From positions 18,274-82,273 of the forward strand of contig DASSYR010000061.1 of NCBI GenBank assembly GCA_035703165.1: a DNA stretch of 64,000 nucleotides. The letters are read 5' to 3'. A program made the translations under genes and the position numbers. The stretch's first letter is position 1, and each line of letters starts with the position of its first letter. Source of the stretch: AWTP1-9 sp035703165. GTDB taxonomy: Bacteria; Bacteroidota; Bacteroidia; Chitinophagales; Chitinophagaceae. The notes below the pieces were generated by a model. That model saw only the letters and a program-made list of their open reading frames with translations, ran no database searches and was not told the origin of the DNA. Below are positions 27,572 to 36,354 of the stretch, in pieces.

Positions 27572-27883
27572 CTACGTCTTATCTGACTTTTCTTTTGCTT
27601 TTAACTCTTTATATCTTCGCTCATTGTACTCCCAGCGAAACCGTTGAGAAAAAACAGCAAAGAAAAAAGCAATGCCTGCTACCGCAAGTAATATAAAAGT
27701 TATTGTTCCGGGTAGTCTTAATCGAATATTGGTAAACCAACCGGATAAATAATTAAGCAATATTGGCAAGGCAAACAACAGGCCCCACCACGCCCCTGAT
27801 TTTAAGTGAACTTTCCAGTTATTAGTTTTTGCACTATGGGTTTCCCAATAAAGAATAAATTCTTTTTCCTCCTTTGTTAACAT
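27572..27883 (-). CDS. Small membrane protein of unknown function
   Basis: A 103-residue protein with two predicted membrane spans (about residues 30-45 and 58-77, 'GLLFALPILLNYL' and 'TITFILLAVAGIAFFFAVF') and charged ends; the C-terminus is Lys/Glu-rich. I do not recognise the family. A TATTTTTG -7 element (27901-27908) with an overlapping inverted repeat lies 18 bases upstream. It is divergent from the HU-SPOR gene. Confidence 0.7.
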   Translation of the reverse strand: MLTKEEKEFILYWETHSAKTNNWKVHLKSGAWWGLLFALPILLNYLSGWFTNIRLRLPGTITFILLAVAGIAFFFAVFSQRFRWEYNERRYKELKAKEKSDKT

Positions 27884-27900
27884 TAGGTTTATTGTTTATG

Positions 27901-27925
27901 CAAAAATACAATTAAAACATTGTAT
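27901..27925 (-). promoter_or_regulatory. -7 element with overlapping inverted repeat
   Basis: Minus-strand TATTTTTG (27901-27908) overlaps a 7-bp inverted repeat ATACAAT / ATTGTAT (27906-27912, 27919-27925). A possible operator between divergent genes. Confidence 0.35.
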
Positions 27926-28062
27926 CGTTAATTACATGGATTGCTAAGAATTTTGCACTATCTTCATTAATTTTTTTGTGATATTTGTTTAAGAAAATCT
28001 TATTAAAAACAGATGATATTAATTGCATCCATCAGCCATAAAAACACAAATTAAAAACAAAG

Positions 28063-29010
28063 ATGAAAGTTCAGGAAAGTTTAATACAATACCTATACGA
28101 AACCAAAAAATTATCGTTGTCCGGAATAGGACATTTTACACTGAGCCAAAACCAGCATACTTATGAAAAAAGTGATGCATCTTCTGTTCAGCATTCTATT
28201 CAATTTATTCAAGATACCTCTTTTAAAGACGACCCTGATTTAATTACTTTCCTGGTTAAAACCACCGGAAAGATGAGACCCTTGGCAATAAGTGACCTAG
28301 AGTCTTTTTTATCAACCGGAATTCAGCTATTAAACATTGGAAAACCTTTTGTTATAACGGGTATCGGTTCATTATTCAGGATGAGAGATCAGATTTATTT
28401 TACGCCTGGAAATCTTACTGCTCCTAAAATTGAAGATAAATTACCGGACCATAAGCTTAAGGATAAAACCACGGAAGAGCAAAATCTTGCTCCCGCTGAT
28501 ACCGAGTTCGACTACAGCACCCCATCGAAAAAAACACCTTTTACATGGGTAATCATGCTCGCCGCTCTATTAATGATTTTCCTCGTAGGATGGGGGATAT
28601 ATTATTTTTTAATATCATCTAATAACCAAAACAATACGACTTACTCAACCGAGGATGCTATTGCTAAAATTAATTCTACAGACTCGTCCTTTATCCAGGA
28701 CAGCCTGCAAAAGATGTCTGATAATGTGCCAGTAAATACTCCTTCCATAGCTGCCATCCCCAATGATATTAAATACAATTATGCCATTGAATTAAGGGAA
28801 TATAAATTTCTAAAGAATGCTACGGAAAGGGCAGTTTTATTAAAAAATTATGGGCATAATGTTTTTGTAGAAACGAAAGACGAAACCCATCATTGTCTCT
28901 TATTCCCTATTGTCGGGCCACTGGCAGACAGTTCCAAGGTAATTGATTCATTAAAACTTTTACTTTTGCCACCCACCAGTAAACGACCACAAGTAAGGCT
29001 AAAACAATAA
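28063..29010 (+). CDS. HU-like (CCDC81-type) domain, membrane span, SPOR-like protein
   Basis: A 315-residue protein. Residues 1-120 look like two halves of a bacterial HU/IHF-like domain ('MKVQESLIQYLYETKKLSLSGIGHFTL' and 'ISDLESFLSTGIQLLNIGKPFVITGIGSLFRM'), as found in Bacteroidota HU-CCDC81 proteins. One membrane span follows at about 162-185, and a C-terminal domain (about 240-315, 'YNYAIELREYKFLKNATERAVLLKNYGHNVFVE') resembles SPOR, which binds denuded peptidoglycan at the septum. This suggests a protein with a cytoplasmic HU-like part and a periplasmic cell-wall-binding part, perhaps in division (inference). The next gene starts 2 bases after its stop. Confidence 0.8.
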   Translation: MKVQESLIQYLYETKKLSLSGIGHFTLSQNQHTYEKSDASSVQHSIQFIQDTSFKDDPDLITFLVKTTGKMRPLAISDLESFLSTGIQLLNIGKPFVITGIGSLFRMRDQIYFTPGNLTAPKIEDKLPDHKLKDKTTEEQNLAPADTEFDYSTPSKKTPFTWVIMLAALLMIFLVGWGIYYFLISSNNQNNTTYSTEDAIAKINSTDSSFIQDSLQKMSDNVPVNTPSIAAIPNDIKYNYAIELREYKFLKNATERAVLLKNYGHNVFVETKDETHHCLLFPIVGPLADSSKVIDSLKLLLLPPTSKRPQVRLKQ

Positions 29011-29011
29011 C

Positions 29012-29668
29012 ATGAAGAAAATAAAAAATGGGTTTATCATTTTCTGGTTAGTTGCTATTATTGATTTAATTATTATTGCTACCCATAATATCTCCTTCCA
29101 TTTTTACATTAAACCCTTACTTATGCCTACCTTAATAGCAACTTTTCTATTTGCTAATGGTTGGCAAAAAAATTTAGCGAAACTTATCATAATGGGTTTG
29201 TTTTTTTCTTTTGCCGGAGATGTATTTTTATTGTGGGACAAATATTTTATACCGGGTTTACTTTGCTTTCTTACCACACATATCTTGTATATTGTTTATT
29301 TTGTCAAAACGGCAAATAAATCCGGCTGGTATATTAAAAAACATCCTTTTGCAATTTTTTTTCCTCTCATTTACGTTGCAAGCCTGGTTTGGCTATTGTT
29401 TCCTTTTCTCGATGCACTAAAAATTCCGGTTATCATTTATGCACTTGTTATCGGAACGATGTTTCTCAGCACCATCAATTTGTACAAAAAAGTTAAAAGC
29501 CCGACTTATATTTACTTTATTTCCGGCGCCATATTTTTTGTCTTGTCTGATTCTCTTTTGGCTATCAATAAGTTTTATACTCCTTTTTCTTACGCCGGAG
29601 TTACCATTATGCTTACCTATTGCACTGCGCAATATTTAATAGTTAAAGGCGCCATTCAGCAATTATGA
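29012..29668 (+). CDS. YhhN family lysoplasmalogenase-like membrane protein
   Basis: A 218-residue multi-spanning membrane protein (about eight hydrophobic segments) of the YhhN/TMEM86 family, with the family's 'KPLLMPTL' and 'GLFFSFAGDVFLL' motifs near the N-terminus and 'GAIFFVLSDSLLAINKF' near the C-terminus. Animal members hydrolyse the vinyl-ether bond of lysoplasmalogens; the function of bacterial members is mostly unproven. Only one base separates it from the HU-SPOR stop codon, so translation is likely coupled. Confidence 0.85.
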   Translation: MKKIKNGFIIFWLVAIIDLIIIATHNISFHFYIKPLLMPTLIATFLFANGWQKNLAKLIIMGLFFSFAGDVFLLWDKYFIPGLLCFLTTHILYIVYFVKTANKSGWYIKKHPFAIFFPLIYVASLVWLLFPFLDALKIPVIIYALVIGTMFLSTINLYKKVKSPTYIYFISGAIFFVLSDSLLAINKFYTPFSYAGVTIMLTYCTAQYLIVKGAIQQL

Positions 29669-29750
29669 AAAACGCCTGACAAAACCAAGCTAAACAGAGG
29701 GAGAAAACAATAATTTATTTTTTCTTCCCAAACTATGCAACAAGTGTATT

Positions 29751-31214
29751 TTAACCAGAATAAATATCACCATCCATATTACTTTTACTCTTCTTGTTTT
29801 TTTTATTAAAATAAAAATACAGAGGTGTTCCCAAAGCTGTTAAAACCAAGCCAAATACGGAATTGATGATAGGAGATTTACCCTCAACGTAGTTACTAAT
29901 ATCGTAATACAAGGTTGTAATAATGTATATAGTTGTAAAGAGTAAGAAGATAAACGGAATAAAAGGATAACCCCATGTTTTATAGGGCCTCTCGATGTTG
30001 GGTTTTGTCTTTCGTAAAATAAAAAGCCCAAATATTACCAGTCCATAAAATACCCAACTCACGAAAACAAACATATCAGCAAGAATGTCAAAAGAACCGG
30101 TTAAAATTAAAAACGAACTCCATAACCCAAGTATTAATACAGCATTTCCGGGTGTTTTAAATTTAGGATGAACCTTACCTGACCATCGGAAAAAAATATT
30201 TGATTCGCTCATGGCAAAAACCACCCTGGCGTTAGTTAACAGGTTAACTGTGGCAGCGCCAAAAGTGGAGACAACAATTAGTACGGCAATTATTGTAGCA
30301 GCTATTGGCCCCATTACAACAGCAGTGGCCTGGCTGGCAACCAGTGGCGATTTTGCTACCACATTAATTGGCAACACATAAATATAAGCTATTGTAATAA
30401 GTACATACACCAATATACAAATCCATAAACCTATAATGAGGCTGCGTGTAATAACTTTTTTAGGATTTTTAATTTCACCCGCTACCATGTTTAAATTGTT
30501 CCATCCATCGTAAGCCGCAAAGGCTCCGGTTGTAGCTGCCATAAAACCCCCTAATAATTTCCATCCACTCAAATTAAAGTCTGGTGCATTTGTAATAAAG
30601 TTGCCAGTACTTCCTGACCCGGAAAACAAAATACCAAACACCAAAAAAAGTATAGCAATGGTTTTTAAAAAGGTGGCAATTAGCTGAAGCGTGTTACCCA
30701 TACGAACACTTACATAATTAAGTACGCTTAAGAACATAATTATTAATATAGCTAATGCCTTTACTCCAAAATTCTGCAAAGGCATTATATCTCCAATCAT
30801 AGGAATATGAATGATGATTGATTGCTCAACATCAGCGTTAAAATGCGGAAGGGGAATAAAATATCCTGCATACGAAGCGCATACAAAACCCATGGCTGCT
30901 ATTGCTGCCGTATTTACAACCGCTACACTACCCCACCCATACAGATACGCAATAAAATCGCCAAAAGTATTTCGAAGGTACACATACTGACCACCTGTTT
31001 CAGGAAACATAGTTCCCAATTCAGCATAAGCTAAAGCCCCAAACATACTTACTATTCCTGCCACAATCCAAACTAAAATTATCATGTACGGTGAGCCTAA
31101 TTGAGCAGCCATAGTGGCGGGCTTCATAAATATATTACTTCCGATTATACTACCAATTACAATAGCAATACCAGACCAAAGCCCGATTGTTTTTGTGAGT
31201 TTTTGTGAAGGCAT
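29751..31214 (-). CDS. APC-superfamily amino acid permease
   Basis: A 487-residue inner-membrane transporter with about 12-13 hydrophobic segments. The N-terminal motif 'IVIGSIIGSNIFMKPATMAAQLG' is the substrate/ion-binding unwound helix 1 of APC transporters (LAT/PotE-like). 'AYDGWNNLNMVAGEIKNPKK' in helix 6 is the second typical motif. Substrate is probably an amino acid; which one cannot be read. The C-terminus ends in a Lys-rich tail (YFNKKNKKSKS). Stands alone and is convergent with YhhN. Confidence 0.92.
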   Translation of the reverse strand: MPSQKLTKTIGLWSGIAIVIGSIIGSNIFMKPATMAAQLGSPYMIILVWIVAGIVSMFGALAYAELGTMFPETGGQYVYLRNTFGDFIAYLYGWGSVAVVNTAAIAAMGFVCASYAGYFIPLPHFNADVEQSIIIHIPMIGDIMPLQNFGVKALAILIIMFLSVLNYVSVRMGNTLQLIATFLKTIAILFLVFGILFSGSGSTGNFITNAPDFNLSGWKLLGGFMAATTGAFAAYDGWNNLNMVAGEIKNPKKVITRSLIIGLWICILVYVLITIAYIYVLPINVVAKSPLVASQATAVVMGPIAATIIAVLIVVSTFGAATVNLLTNARVVFAMSESNIFFRWSGKVHPKFKTPGNAVLILGLWSSFLILTGSFDILADMFVFVSWVFYGLVIFGLFILRKTKPNIERPYKTWGYPFIPFIFLLFTTIYIITTLYYDISNYVEGKSPIINSVFGLVLTALGTPLYFYFNKKNKKSKSNMDGDIYSG

Positions 31215-31367
31215 GTAAACGTGTGAATGATATAATAGCTAAATATAGAAAAAGGAAACGAATAAACTACCGGTATCAAACAAAACATAAGACACATTAT
31301 AAAAATTAATTCTATGCTTTTGCAAAAAGCAAGTCCTATGTCATTAACAGTGGCAACAATTTAGCAA

Positions 31368-32087
31368 TCAGGAATCAACAAAATCTACCTGAAATACTTT
31401 AGCAAAATTTTGTTTTACTTTTTCTTTAACCTCTTTTAATGAAATTTTTCTACCCAATTCTTTTTGTAAAGAAGTAACCTGTTTATTTTTTATACCGCAG
31501 GGAATAATATAATCAAAATAAGATAAATCGGTATTTATATTAAAGGCAAAACCGTGCATGGTAATCCATCGGCTGCAACGAACTCCTATGGCACAAATTT
31601 TTCTTTCCTTGCCTTTAATATGAGGGTCCAGCCAAACACCTGTCTCACCGGCGCTTCTTTCTCCTTTTAAATCATACTCGGTCAACGTGAGAATAATTAC
31701 TTCTTCTATGTTACGCAAATATTTTCCGATATCTGTATAAAAATTTTCTAAATCTAATATTGGGTAGCCTACTAATTGCTCTGGTCCGTGAAATGTAATA
31801 TCTCCCCCCCGGTTGGTTTTGAAAAACTCAATTCCCTTTGCTTTCTGCTCTGCCTCATCAATAAGTATATTCTCCATCAGGCCACTTTTACCTAGTGTGT
31901 AAACCGGCGGGTGTTCTACAAATAAAAGGTAATTAGTCGTCTTAAATTGGTCACCATCAGCATAATAGGCTCCGTTTACCTGTGCGGATTTTATCTTTAC
32001 ATTAGCCTGTAGCAACTCTTCCTGGTAATCCCAAACCCTTTTGTAAGTCTGGACACCTAAGTCTGAAAAAAATATTTTTTGTGGCAT
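31368..32087 (-). CDS. lipB: Lipoyl(octanoyl) transferase
   Basis: A 239-residue LipB from the ATG at 32087 (MPQKIFFSDLG). It transfers octanoyl from acyl carrier protein to lipoyl domains. Family motifs are 'RGGDITFHGPEQLVGYPILDL', 'SAGETGVWL', the catalytic Lys in 'KICAIGVRCSRWITMHGFAFNI' and the catalytic Cys in 'IIPCGI'. lipA, the next enzyme in the pathway, is about 4.3 kb further along the same strand. The gene is divergent from the RluA-type synthase; TAACTTTG (minus strand, 32099-32106) lies 12 bases upstream of the start. Confidence 0.95.
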   Translation of the reverse strand: MPQKIFFSDLGVQTYKRVWDYQEELLQANVKIKSAQVNGAYYADGDQFKTTNYLLFVEHPPVYTLGKSGLMENILIDEAEQKAKGIEFFKTNRGGDITFHGPEQLVGYPILDLENFYTDIGKYLRNIEEVIILTLTEYDLKGERSAGETGVWLDPHIKGKERKICAIGVRCSRWITMHGFAFNINTDLSYFDYIIPCGIKNKQVTSLQKELGRKISLKEVKEKVKQNFAKVFQVDFVDS

Positions 32088-32098
32088 AATAACTTTAA

Positions 32099-32106
32099 CA
32101 AAGTTA
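32099..32106 (-). promoter_or_regulatory. -7 element of lipB
   Basis: Minus-strand TAACTTTG matches TAnnTTTG; only 12 bases to the lipB ATG. No good -33. It is back to back with the promoter of the RluA-type gene. Confidence 0.4.
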
Positions 32107-32123
32107 AGGTCTCTTACCTTGCT

Positions 32124-32152
32124 TTGCACATCCGAACCAAATCGTACCTTTG
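32124..32152 (+). promoter_or_regulatory. Promoter of the RluA-type gene
   Basis: TTG (32124-32126), 18-base spacer, TACCTTTG (32145-32152): the best full match in the window to the Bacteroidota TTG-N17-20-TAnnTTTG promoter. The ATG is 24 bases downstream. Confidence 0.7.
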
Positions 32153-32175
32153 CACATTGCTAAAAAAAACCGGCT

Positions 32176-33246
32176 ATGGACGAGGAAACAATACCTATTG
32201 AGAATGACCAACTGGAGAATGGTGACGGCAGTGAAGAACTGTATGAAAGGCGTTCTATTACCTGTCCTGCCGGTCAACAGCCTATCCGCTTAGACAAATT
32301 TATTATGGGGCGTGTAGAGGGGGCTACACGGAATAAAGTGCAAGATGCAATAGAAAGTGGGTATGTTTTGGTAAATACTAAAAAATCAAAGCCGAATTAT
32401 AAGGTTAAGCCTTTTGATGAAATTATCATTTATTCGCAAGACGATCCTGGTACTTCGGAAATAATTCCCGAGCAATTGGAACTGGATATTGCTTACGAAG
32501 ACGATCACATACTCTTAATAAATAAGCCTGATGGCCTAGTAGTTCACCCGGGCTGCGGCAATTATAACGGTACCTTAATTAATGGGGTGGCCTGGTACTT
32601 AAAACAACAAAATCCGGAACTGGATGAAAACATTTTGCCTCGCTTTGGTTTAGTGCATCGCATTGATAAAAATACCAGCGGTTTAATAATACTGGCCAAA
32701 ACCTCTGAGGCAAGCGTATCATTGGCAAAACAATTTTTTGATCATACCATCAAACGAAAATATATAGCGTTGGTATGGGGAGATGTGAAAGAAAATCAGG
32801 GCACCATTCGTGTAAATGTAGGAAGACACCAGCGTTTTCGAAAAATAATGGACGCCTTTCCGGATAGCGAATATGGCAAAGTTGCTATTACTCATTATAA
32901 AGTTTTGGAAAGATTTGGTTATGTAACCCTGGTTGAATGTGTTTTGGAAACAGGAAGAACACACCAGATACGTGTACACATGAAATATTTGGGACATCCT
33001 TTGTTTAATGATGATACATACGGCGGTGATAAAATAAACAAAGGGACCGTATTTAGCAAATACAAAATGTTTGTAGAAGGGTGTTTTGCAGTTTGTCACC
33101 GCCACGCCCTGCATGCCCAAACATTAGGCTTTGTTCATCCGGCAACAGGAAAAGAACTTTTTTTTGAAAGTACTTTGCCGGAAGACATGGAAGAAGTTAT
33201 AGATAAGTGGCGCCGTTATGCTGTCAATAAGAATATTATTTCCTAA
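32176..33246 (+). CDS. RluA-family 23S rRNA pseudouridine synthase
   Basis: A 356-residue pseudouridine synthase with an acidic N-terminal stretch, an S4 RNA-binding domain (about 35-95, 'IRLDKFIMGRVEGATRNKVQDAIESGYVLVN') and the catalytic domain. The catalytic Asp lies in 'GLVHRIDKNTSGLIILAKT'; further motifs are 'INKPDGLVVHPG' and 'LETGRTHQIRVHMKYLGHPLFND'. The S4 + RluA layout is that of RluD, which modifies helix 69 of 23S rRNA; other RluA members are not excluded. Confidence 0.93.
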   Translation: MDEETIPIENDQLENGDGSEELYERRSITCPAGQQPIRLDKFIMGRVEGATRNKVQDAIESGYVLVNTKKSKPNYKVKPFDEIIIYSQDDPGTSEIIPEQLELDIAYEDDHILLINKPDGLVVHPGCGNYNGTLINGVAWYLKQQNPELDENILPRFGLVHRIDKNTSGLIILAKTSEASVSLAKQFFDHTIKRKYIALVWGDVKENQGTIRVNVGRHQRFRKIMDAFPDSEYGKVAITHYKVLERFGYVTLVECVLETGRTHQIRVHMKYLGHPLFNDDTYGGDKINKGTVFSKYKMFVEGCFAVCHRHALHAQTLGFVHPATGKELFFESTLPEDMEEVIDKWRRYAVNKNIIS

Positions 33247-33368
33247 TTTTTTATTTATGTAATTCTTGCCTTAAGATATGCTTTTGAAAAAAATACGGGC
33301 AGTGAAAATCGTTAAAAAACAATTCTTTACTTATTGCTGAAATTATAAGATCGTAATACCCTAAAAAA

Positions 33369-33947
33369 CTATTTAGGGAACATCATTTTATAATCTACGT
33401 CAACTTTACCCCGGGATATATCGTCTAATTTACCTTTAATTAATTTTCGTTTCAGTGGTTTCATGTAGTCAATGAACAATTTACCTTCAATATGATCGTA
33501 TTCATGAAGGATAACCCGTGCAGTAATGCCGGTAAAGGTTTGGGTGTGAGACTCAAAATTTTCATCCATATACTGTAATGTTACGGACTCATGACGAAAA
33601 ACATCTTCTCTTATTTTAGGAATACTAAGACAACCTTCATTATAAAGCCATTCCTCTCCATCCATTTCCACAATATGAGCGTTGATGAATAGCTGCTTTA
33701 TTCCCGGATAATCGTTATAATCTGCCTTTTCTTCATCCTCCATATTTTCAAAAATCTGTGTGCTATCAACCACAAAAAGACGAATATCTTTATTTACCTG
33801 TGGTGCAGCCAAACCAACTCCATTTGAATCGTACATGGTTTCCCACATGTCTTCAATAAGCTTTTTTAAGTGAGGGTAATCGGGCTGAATGTCTTTACAA
33901 ACTGCTCTTAATATAGGGTGGCCGTATGCTACAATAGGCAATGTCAT
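33369..33947 (-). CDS. def: Peptide deformylase
   Basis: A 192-residue deformylase, start at the ATG at 33947 rather than the TTG two codons upstream. The three motifs are intact: GVGLAAPQ (about 46-53), EGCLSIP with the metal-binding Cys, and HEYDH with two metal-binding His and the catalytic Glu. It removes the formyl group from nascent proteins at the ribosome exit. Unlike in many bacteria it is not next to fmt. It follows ruvX by 94 bases and has its own TATCTTTG -7 element at 33980-33987. Confidence 0.97.
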   Translation of the reverse strand: MTLPIVAYGHPILRAVCKDIQPDYPHLKKLIEDMWETMYDSNGVGLAAPQVNKDIRLFVVDSTQIFENMEDEEKADYNDYPGIKQLFINAHIVEMDGEEWLYNEGCLSIPKIREDVFRHESVTLQYMDENFESHTQTFTGITARVILHEYDHIEGKLFIDYMKPLKRKLIKGKLDDISRGKVDVDYKMMFPK

Positions 33948-33979
33948 CAGCAATGAATAATTTCTAATTTTTAGATTTG

Positions 33980-33987
33980 CAAAGATA
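33980..33987 (-). promoter_or_regulatory. -7 element of def
   Basis: Minus-strand TATCTTTG (TAnnTTTG), 33 bases before the def ATG. Confidence 0.45.
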
Positions 33988-34047
33988 CGCCCATGTTATA
34001 TTTTAACCTAATCATCTAATAAAACAAACAGCTTTTATATGCCGTGA

Positions 34048-34458
34048 TTATTTATTCTCTAAATATTCCTGTAGCAAAATGGTGGCAGCAATTTCATCCA
34101 CCAATTTTTTGTTTCTACGTTGTTTCTTTTTCATACCCATCTCAAGCATTGCCTGCCTGGCCATTTTGGAGGTAAACCGCTCATCTACCATTTTTACAGG
34201 TATAGCGGGAAAATCTTTTTTAAGCTTTTCAATAAACTTATTTACTAAAGGAGTAGCATGCGTATCCGTATCGTCCCAATTTTTTGGTTCTCCCACCAAA
34301 ACCAATTCTACTGGCTCCTTACTAAAATAATTTTTTAAAAAGGAGAATAAATCTTTCGTATCAACCGTAGTTAAGCCGCTGGCAATAATCTGCAATGGAT
34401 CCGTAACAGCTATCCCGGTCCTTTTACCGCCATAATCTATTGCCATTATTCTTGCCAT
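34048..34458 (-). CDS. ruvX: Putative Holliday junction resolvase / pre-16S rRNA nuclease (YqgF)
   Basis: A 136-residue RNase H-fold protein. The N-terminal 'MAIDYGGKRTGIAVTD' bears the first catalytic Asp, 'VELVLVGEPKNW' the second acidic strand, and 'VDERFTSKMA' and 'KLVDEIAATILLQEYL' the remaining acidic residues. In E. coli YqgF matures the 5' end of 16S rRNA; RuvX was also proposed as a resolvase. It lies 26 bases after the UbiA-type gene on the same strand. Confidence 0.92.
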   Translation of the reverse strand: MARIMAIDYGGKRTGIAVTDPLQIIASGLTTVDTKDLFSFLKNYFSKEPVELVLVGEPKNWDDTDTHATPLVNKFIEKLKKDFPAIPVKMVDERFTSKMARQAMLEMGMKKKQRRNKKLVDEIAATILLQEYLENK

Positions 34459-34484
34459 AACTTTATTTAACCTTTAATAAACAA

Positions 34485-35420
34485 TTACTGTATCAGTAAA
34501 TCTGTAATTACAAAAAGAGCAAACACTACGGATGCAATACCATTTGTTGTTGCAAAAGCCAGGTTTACTTTGCTTAAATCGTCTGGCCTAACCAAGGTGT
34601 GCTGATAAATTAATAAGGCTTGAAAAATTATAACGCCTACCCAGTACCAAATATTAAACATGCCGTGTAAGCCTGACCAAACTAAACAAGCCGCACACAA
34701 TAAATGCAATGTTTCCGAAACCCGTAATGCTTTTTTCTTTCCCAGCCACACGGGTATGGAATATAATTTTTGTGACTTATCAAATTCCTCATCTTGTAAA
34801 GCATAAATTATATCAAACCCACTTACCCAAAACAAAACAACAAAAGAGAATAAAATGGGTAATAAAGCAAACCGGCCTGTTACGGCCAAATAAGCGCCTA
34901 TGGGTGCAAGAGATAAACCTAGCCCTAATATTAAATGACAAAGCGGTGTAAACCGTTTGGTATAACTATAACCCAACACAACAAATAATGCCACCGGAGC
35001 CAGAACCAGACAGAGTGTATTAATAAAATAGCAACAAACGATAAATAAGAAACAAGAAATAATTGTAAACAGTAAAGCACCATTTGCTTTTATAATTCCT
35101 GCTGGTATTTCTCTTATAGCTGTGCGTGGATTTTTTGCATCAAAACTTCTGTCAAGATAGCGGTTAAAAGCCATAGCAGCGCTACGGGCAAAAATCATAC
35201 AGAGAATAACAAACAATAACTTAGGTAAAAGATATACTCCCGGTTTTTGCGTTGAAGCCCAGCCAATGGTTCTATTTAAGTTCCATTGCGAAGTATTTGC
35301 TGTTATCCAATACCCTTCTACAGCTTTTGTTGCCAAAAAAAAGCCGATCAAAGCAAAAGGCATCGCAAAAATGGTATGAGAGAACTTTACAAGGCTGAGA
35401 TAATTTCTAATACTTTTCAT
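34485..35420 (-). CDS. UbiA-family prenyltransferase (4-hydroxybenzoate-type / MqnP-like)
   Basis: A 311-residue integral membrane prenyltransferase from the ATG at 35420. The first Asp-rich motif is 'NRYLDRSFDAKNPRTAIREIPAG' (about 93-115) and the second 'DIIYALQDEEFDKSQKLYSIPV' (about 202-223). The DAKNPRTA...IPAG wording is typical of the group called 4-hydroxybenzoate polyprenyltransferase-like, which includes MqnP of the futalosine menaquinone route (family knowledge). As Bacteroidota use menaquinone and not ubiquinone, a menaquinone role is more likely than ubiquinone synthesis (inference). Flanked by ruvX and a methyltransferase. Confidence 0.85.
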   Translation of the reverse strand: MKSIRNYLSLVKFSHTIFAMPFALIGFFLATKAVEGYWITANTSQWNLNRTIGWASTQKPGVYLLPKLLFVILCMIFARSAAMAFNRYLDRSFDAKNPRTAIREIPAGIIKANGALLFTIISCFLFIVCCYFINTLCLVLAPVALFVVLGYSYTKRFTPLCHLILGLGLSLAPIGAYLAVTGRFALLPILFSFVVLFWVSGFDIIYALQDEEFDKSQKLYSIPVWLGKKKALRVSETLHLLCAACLVWSGLHGMFNIWYWVGVIIFQALLIYQHTLVRPDDLSKVNLAFATTNGIASVVFALFVITDLLIQ

Positions 35421-35461
35421 AAACAACTTTCTCTTGCTTTTTTACTTTTCTTTTTGGATTT

Positions 35462-35995
35462 TTAATTTTTCATTTCTCCTCTTAAAAATTCCCATAATAC
35501 AATCCCTGCTGCTACTGATATATTTAATGAATGTTTCATTCCTAACTGGGGTATTTCAATGCAGGCATCGCATTGTTTTATTACATCTTCTTCTACACCG
35601 CTAACTTCGTTACCAAAAATTAAAGCGATTTTATTTACTCCATTAAAAAAAGGCTGACCCAGCTTCACACTGTTTTTTACCTGTTCAACAGCAAATACTT
35701 GATAGCCTTCTTCCTTTAGCTTTTTTACAGCATCAATTGTTTTGGGAAAATATCTCCATTCCACTGTTTCAGTAGCACCCAAAGCTGTTTTGTTTATATC
35801 CCGATGCGGCGGTTGGGGAGTATAACCACATAAATAAATGGCTTGTAACAAAAAAGCATCGGCTGTGCGAAAAACACTACCTACGTTATGCATGCTACGG
35901 ATATTATCCAACACTACTATTATGGGAAATTTGTCCGACTGCTTAAATTCTGATACCGATTTTCGGTTCAGTTCATTCATGCTGAGTTTTTGCAT
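35462..35995 (-). CDS. SPOUT (TrmH/SpoU) family RNA methyltransferase
   Basis: A 177-residue 2'-O-methyltransferase. The three SpoU motifs are 'NVGSVFRTADAF' (motif 1), 'KIALIFGNEVSGV' (motif 2) and 'IEIPQLGMKHSLNISVAAGIVLWEFL' (motif 3); they form the trefoil knot that binds S-adenosylmethionine. The target is a tRNA or rRNA ribose. The start is taken as ATG 35995 (MQKLSMNELNRK) because homologues I recall begin similarly; ATG 35980 is an alternative. A TAATTTTG -7 element ends 7 bases before 35995, so the mRNA would be nearly leaderless if that start is used. Confidence 0.88.
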   Translation of the reverse strand: MQKLSMNELNRKSVSEFKQSDKFPIIVVLDNIRSMHNVGSVFRTADAFLLQAIYLCGYTPQPPHRDINKTALGATETVEWRYFPKTIDAVKKLKEEGYQVFAVEQVKNSVKLGQPFFNGVNKIALIFGNEVSGVEEDVIKQCDACIEIPQLGMKHSLNISVAAGIVLWEFLRGEMKN

Positions 35996-36354
35996 AACAA
36001 ACAAAATTAGTACTCTTTAACATTATAACGACCTGGTAAACAAATAATGTTGCTACACTATCGTGTAGCTCTTCAAAGCCATTTTTTAAATTGAATTATT
36101 TCTTCAAACTATCATTACTATTAACACAAAACAAATCTTCCCGAGCCGATGCAGAGGAGAAATTATAATAAAACAATAACAGCTCAAAAGGACAAGACAA
36201 AAAATACCGTAAAACCAAATTTGAAAACAGAAACCTCTTTTTTCAGCCTTCTTTAGTATTTATTATAGGAAAAATTCTGTATAAAAAAATTTCAATGGTA
36301 ATTATAGATAATAGAGCGGTGAAAATTTGGAGACTTGCCTCTGTTGGATTATAG
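35996..36354. other. 359-base region without a gene
   Basis: Between the methyltransferase start and the lipA stop. It contains a TAATTTTG -7 element (minus, 36002-36009) and a perfect 7-bp hairpin GCTACAC-TATC-GTGTAGC (36052-36069). No reading frame resembles a protein and no known RNA family was recognised. Confidence 0.6.
36002..36009 (-). promoter_or_regulatory. -7 element of the SPOUT methyltransferase gene
   Basis: Minus-strand TAATTTTG, 7 bases before ATG 35995 and 22 bases before ATG 35980. Third copy of this exact -7 sequence in the window. Confidence 0.4.

Noticed and set aside
33359..33378. Hairpin CCCTAAA/TTTAGGG at the end of def as a terminator
   Set aside because: It overlaps the stop codon and has its T-run in the loop rather than after the stem.
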